Origin: Rhodobacteraceae bacterium UBA7436
Lineage (GTDB): Bacteria; Pseudomonadota; Alphaproteobacteria; Rhodobacterales; Rhodobacteraceae
Reading direction: 5' to 3'
Length of the DNA: 6,278 nucleotides
Assembly: GCA_002478745.1 (NCBI GenBank)
Contig: DLQI01000032.1
Coordinates: 1 to 6,278, forward strand
Of this stretch, positions 5,403-6,278 are shown one piece after another; position 1 is the first letter of the stretch; the number at the start of each line of letters is the position of its first letter. The translations under genes and the position numbers were made by a program. Below the pieces are notes generated by a model that did not search any database, was not told the origin of the DNA, and worked only from the letters and a program-made list of their open reading frames with translations.

Positions 5403-6037
5403 ATGGGCAAAATATGCTTTAAGTTTGCCAAGCAGGAAAGGATCTATCGTATCAATAAGTTCGCCTCAAAGACGCTATCAATAGATCATCAAGATGTGAT
5501 TAAAAACACCCGTCGATGGCTTGAAAAAATAGTAGTGGGATTAAATCTATGCCCATTTTCTTCAAGCGTCATAGCCCAAGATCAAGTGTATTATGCCGTA
5601 TCTGATGCCACCATGGATGAACAACTAAAGCAGTCTATGTGAATGAATTGCAGCGCCTGCTTGGGGCCGACGAAAATGACATTGCCACCACCTTGCTCAT
5701 GTTTACCCAAGGCCTAGCAGAGTTCGATGATTACCTCGCCTTACTCGATTGGTTTCAGCAACTATTAGAGCAGGCAGAACTGACTGAGCACGTGCAATTG
5801 GCATCATTTCATCCTGTATATTAATTTGAAGGTGTGGCTGCAGACGATCTTAGCCATTTTACCAATCGCTCACCGTATCCAACCATACATATTCTGCGTC
5901 AAGGTCAGATAACTAACGCCCTGGCTCACGTTTTGGACCCACAGAAGATCTATTTAGATAATATAAAAACACTGAATGAACTTGGTCACCAACAGGTCGA
6001 ATTGCTCTTCCCTTGGGGCGTACAAAAACAGCTTTAA
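5403..6037 (+). pseudogene. DUF1415 family protein, broken by a frameshift and an in-frame stop
   Basis: Three consecutive open stretches together give one DUF1415 protein, a proteobacterial family of unknown function. The first (to 5642) carries NTRRWLEKIVVGLNLCPF. The second, in another frame from about 5636, carries VNELQRLLG, IATTLLMF and ending LASFHPVY. The third, in the same frame as the second after TAA at 5822-5824, carries FEGVAADDLSHFTNRSPYP, HILRQGQ and NIKTLNELGHQ. Loss of one base around 5634-5640 explains the frame change. The TAA stands exactly where the family has Gln (FHPxYQF), so one C-to-T change explains the stop. Apart from these two lesions, conservation is good, suggesting recent inactivation. 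The first 30 or so residues do not look like the family, so the original start is uncertain. Same strand as the operon, but 232 bases away and unrelated in function. Confidence 0.85.
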
Positions 6038-6278
6038 CAGTCTTTTAACCGTGATGGTTGCTGGAGTTTTAGGAGCAAAGACACCTTAACTTGGTTAGAG
6101 TTTGGCCAATATGTTTTTTGCATTTCTATGGCCCAACCTTGTGCTGGCTCGCCATTTCACAGCGCTTTTTGATCAGTCAGAATATCGTGTGTTCCATGCG
6201 GGTATTATGGATTCACAGGTTGTGGCTTATAAGGTATGCTGTTGTTGCAATTGATACATAAGGCTGGAAAAATTTACA
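6038..6278 (+). other. Downstream region without a recognisable gene
   Basis: One small frame runs from ATG 6111 to TGA 6252-6254 (47 codons). It begins MFFAFLWPNLVLARHF and ends in a Cys run (VCCCCN), which looks like the result of a frame change. A neighbouring frame from the pseudogene side stays open to about 6170 (KDTLTWLEFGQYVF), so a frameshifted gene fragment is possible. I do not recognise any family on either strand and see no ribosome site. It may be further decayed sequence next to the DUF1415 relic. Confidence 0.2.

Noticed and set aside
5822..5824. TAA at a conserved Gln codon as a sign of stop-codon recoding
   Set aside because: Other genes here end normally (one with TAA), and the same gene also has a frameshift, so pseudogenisation is simpler.

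Overview
The window carries a compact plus-strand operon (384-5170) built almost entirely around the photolyase/cryptochrome fold. In order it encodes: (1) a FeS-type bacterial photolyase of the PhrB/CryB (FeS-BCP) class, with all four cluster cysteines; (2) a 56-residue zinc-ribbon-like DUF2256 protein; (3) a 414-residue protein that begins directly with the photolyase FAD-binding helical domain and carries an apparent alpha/beta antenna-like domain at its C-terminus, the reverse of the usual order; (4) a 71-residue DUF2805/TIGR03643 protein with a helix-turn-helix-like core; and (5) a full-length 514-residue photolyase-like protein with altered FAD-pocket and Trp-triad positions and a C-terminal QLSLF pentapeptide that matches the bacterial sliding-clamp binding motif. 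Genes 1-3 overlap (14 nt and an ATGA overlap), and genes 3-4 and 4-5 are separated by 39 and 53 nt, so one polycistronic transcript is likely. The shared theme is light-driven repair of UV lesions or light sensing, with three paralogous but strongly diverged flavoproteins plus two tiny accessory proteins.

Flanks: bases 1-84 may encode the N-terminus of a divergently oriented membrane protein (minus strand, running off the left edge). Bases 85-383 form an intergenic region with a perfect 8-bp inverted repeat (10-bp spacer) and candidate -35-like elements, a plausible site for regulating the operon. Downstream of the operon the DNA looks decayed. Bases 5171-5347 hold short coding-like stretches in two frames with no start codon. 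Bases 5403-6037 are a DUF1415 pseudogene broken by one frameshift and one in-frame TAA. Bases 6038-6278 contain only a small unrecognised open frame.

Organism: moderate base composition (near 50% GC by eye), an FeS-type photolyase with DUF2256 and DUF2805 partners, and a DUF1415 relic suggest a proteobacterium, probably aquatic and sunlight-exposed. The sequence alone does not settle alpha- versus gammaproteobacterium. No phage genes, complete insertion sequence, CRISPR array, rRNA or tRNA was seen.
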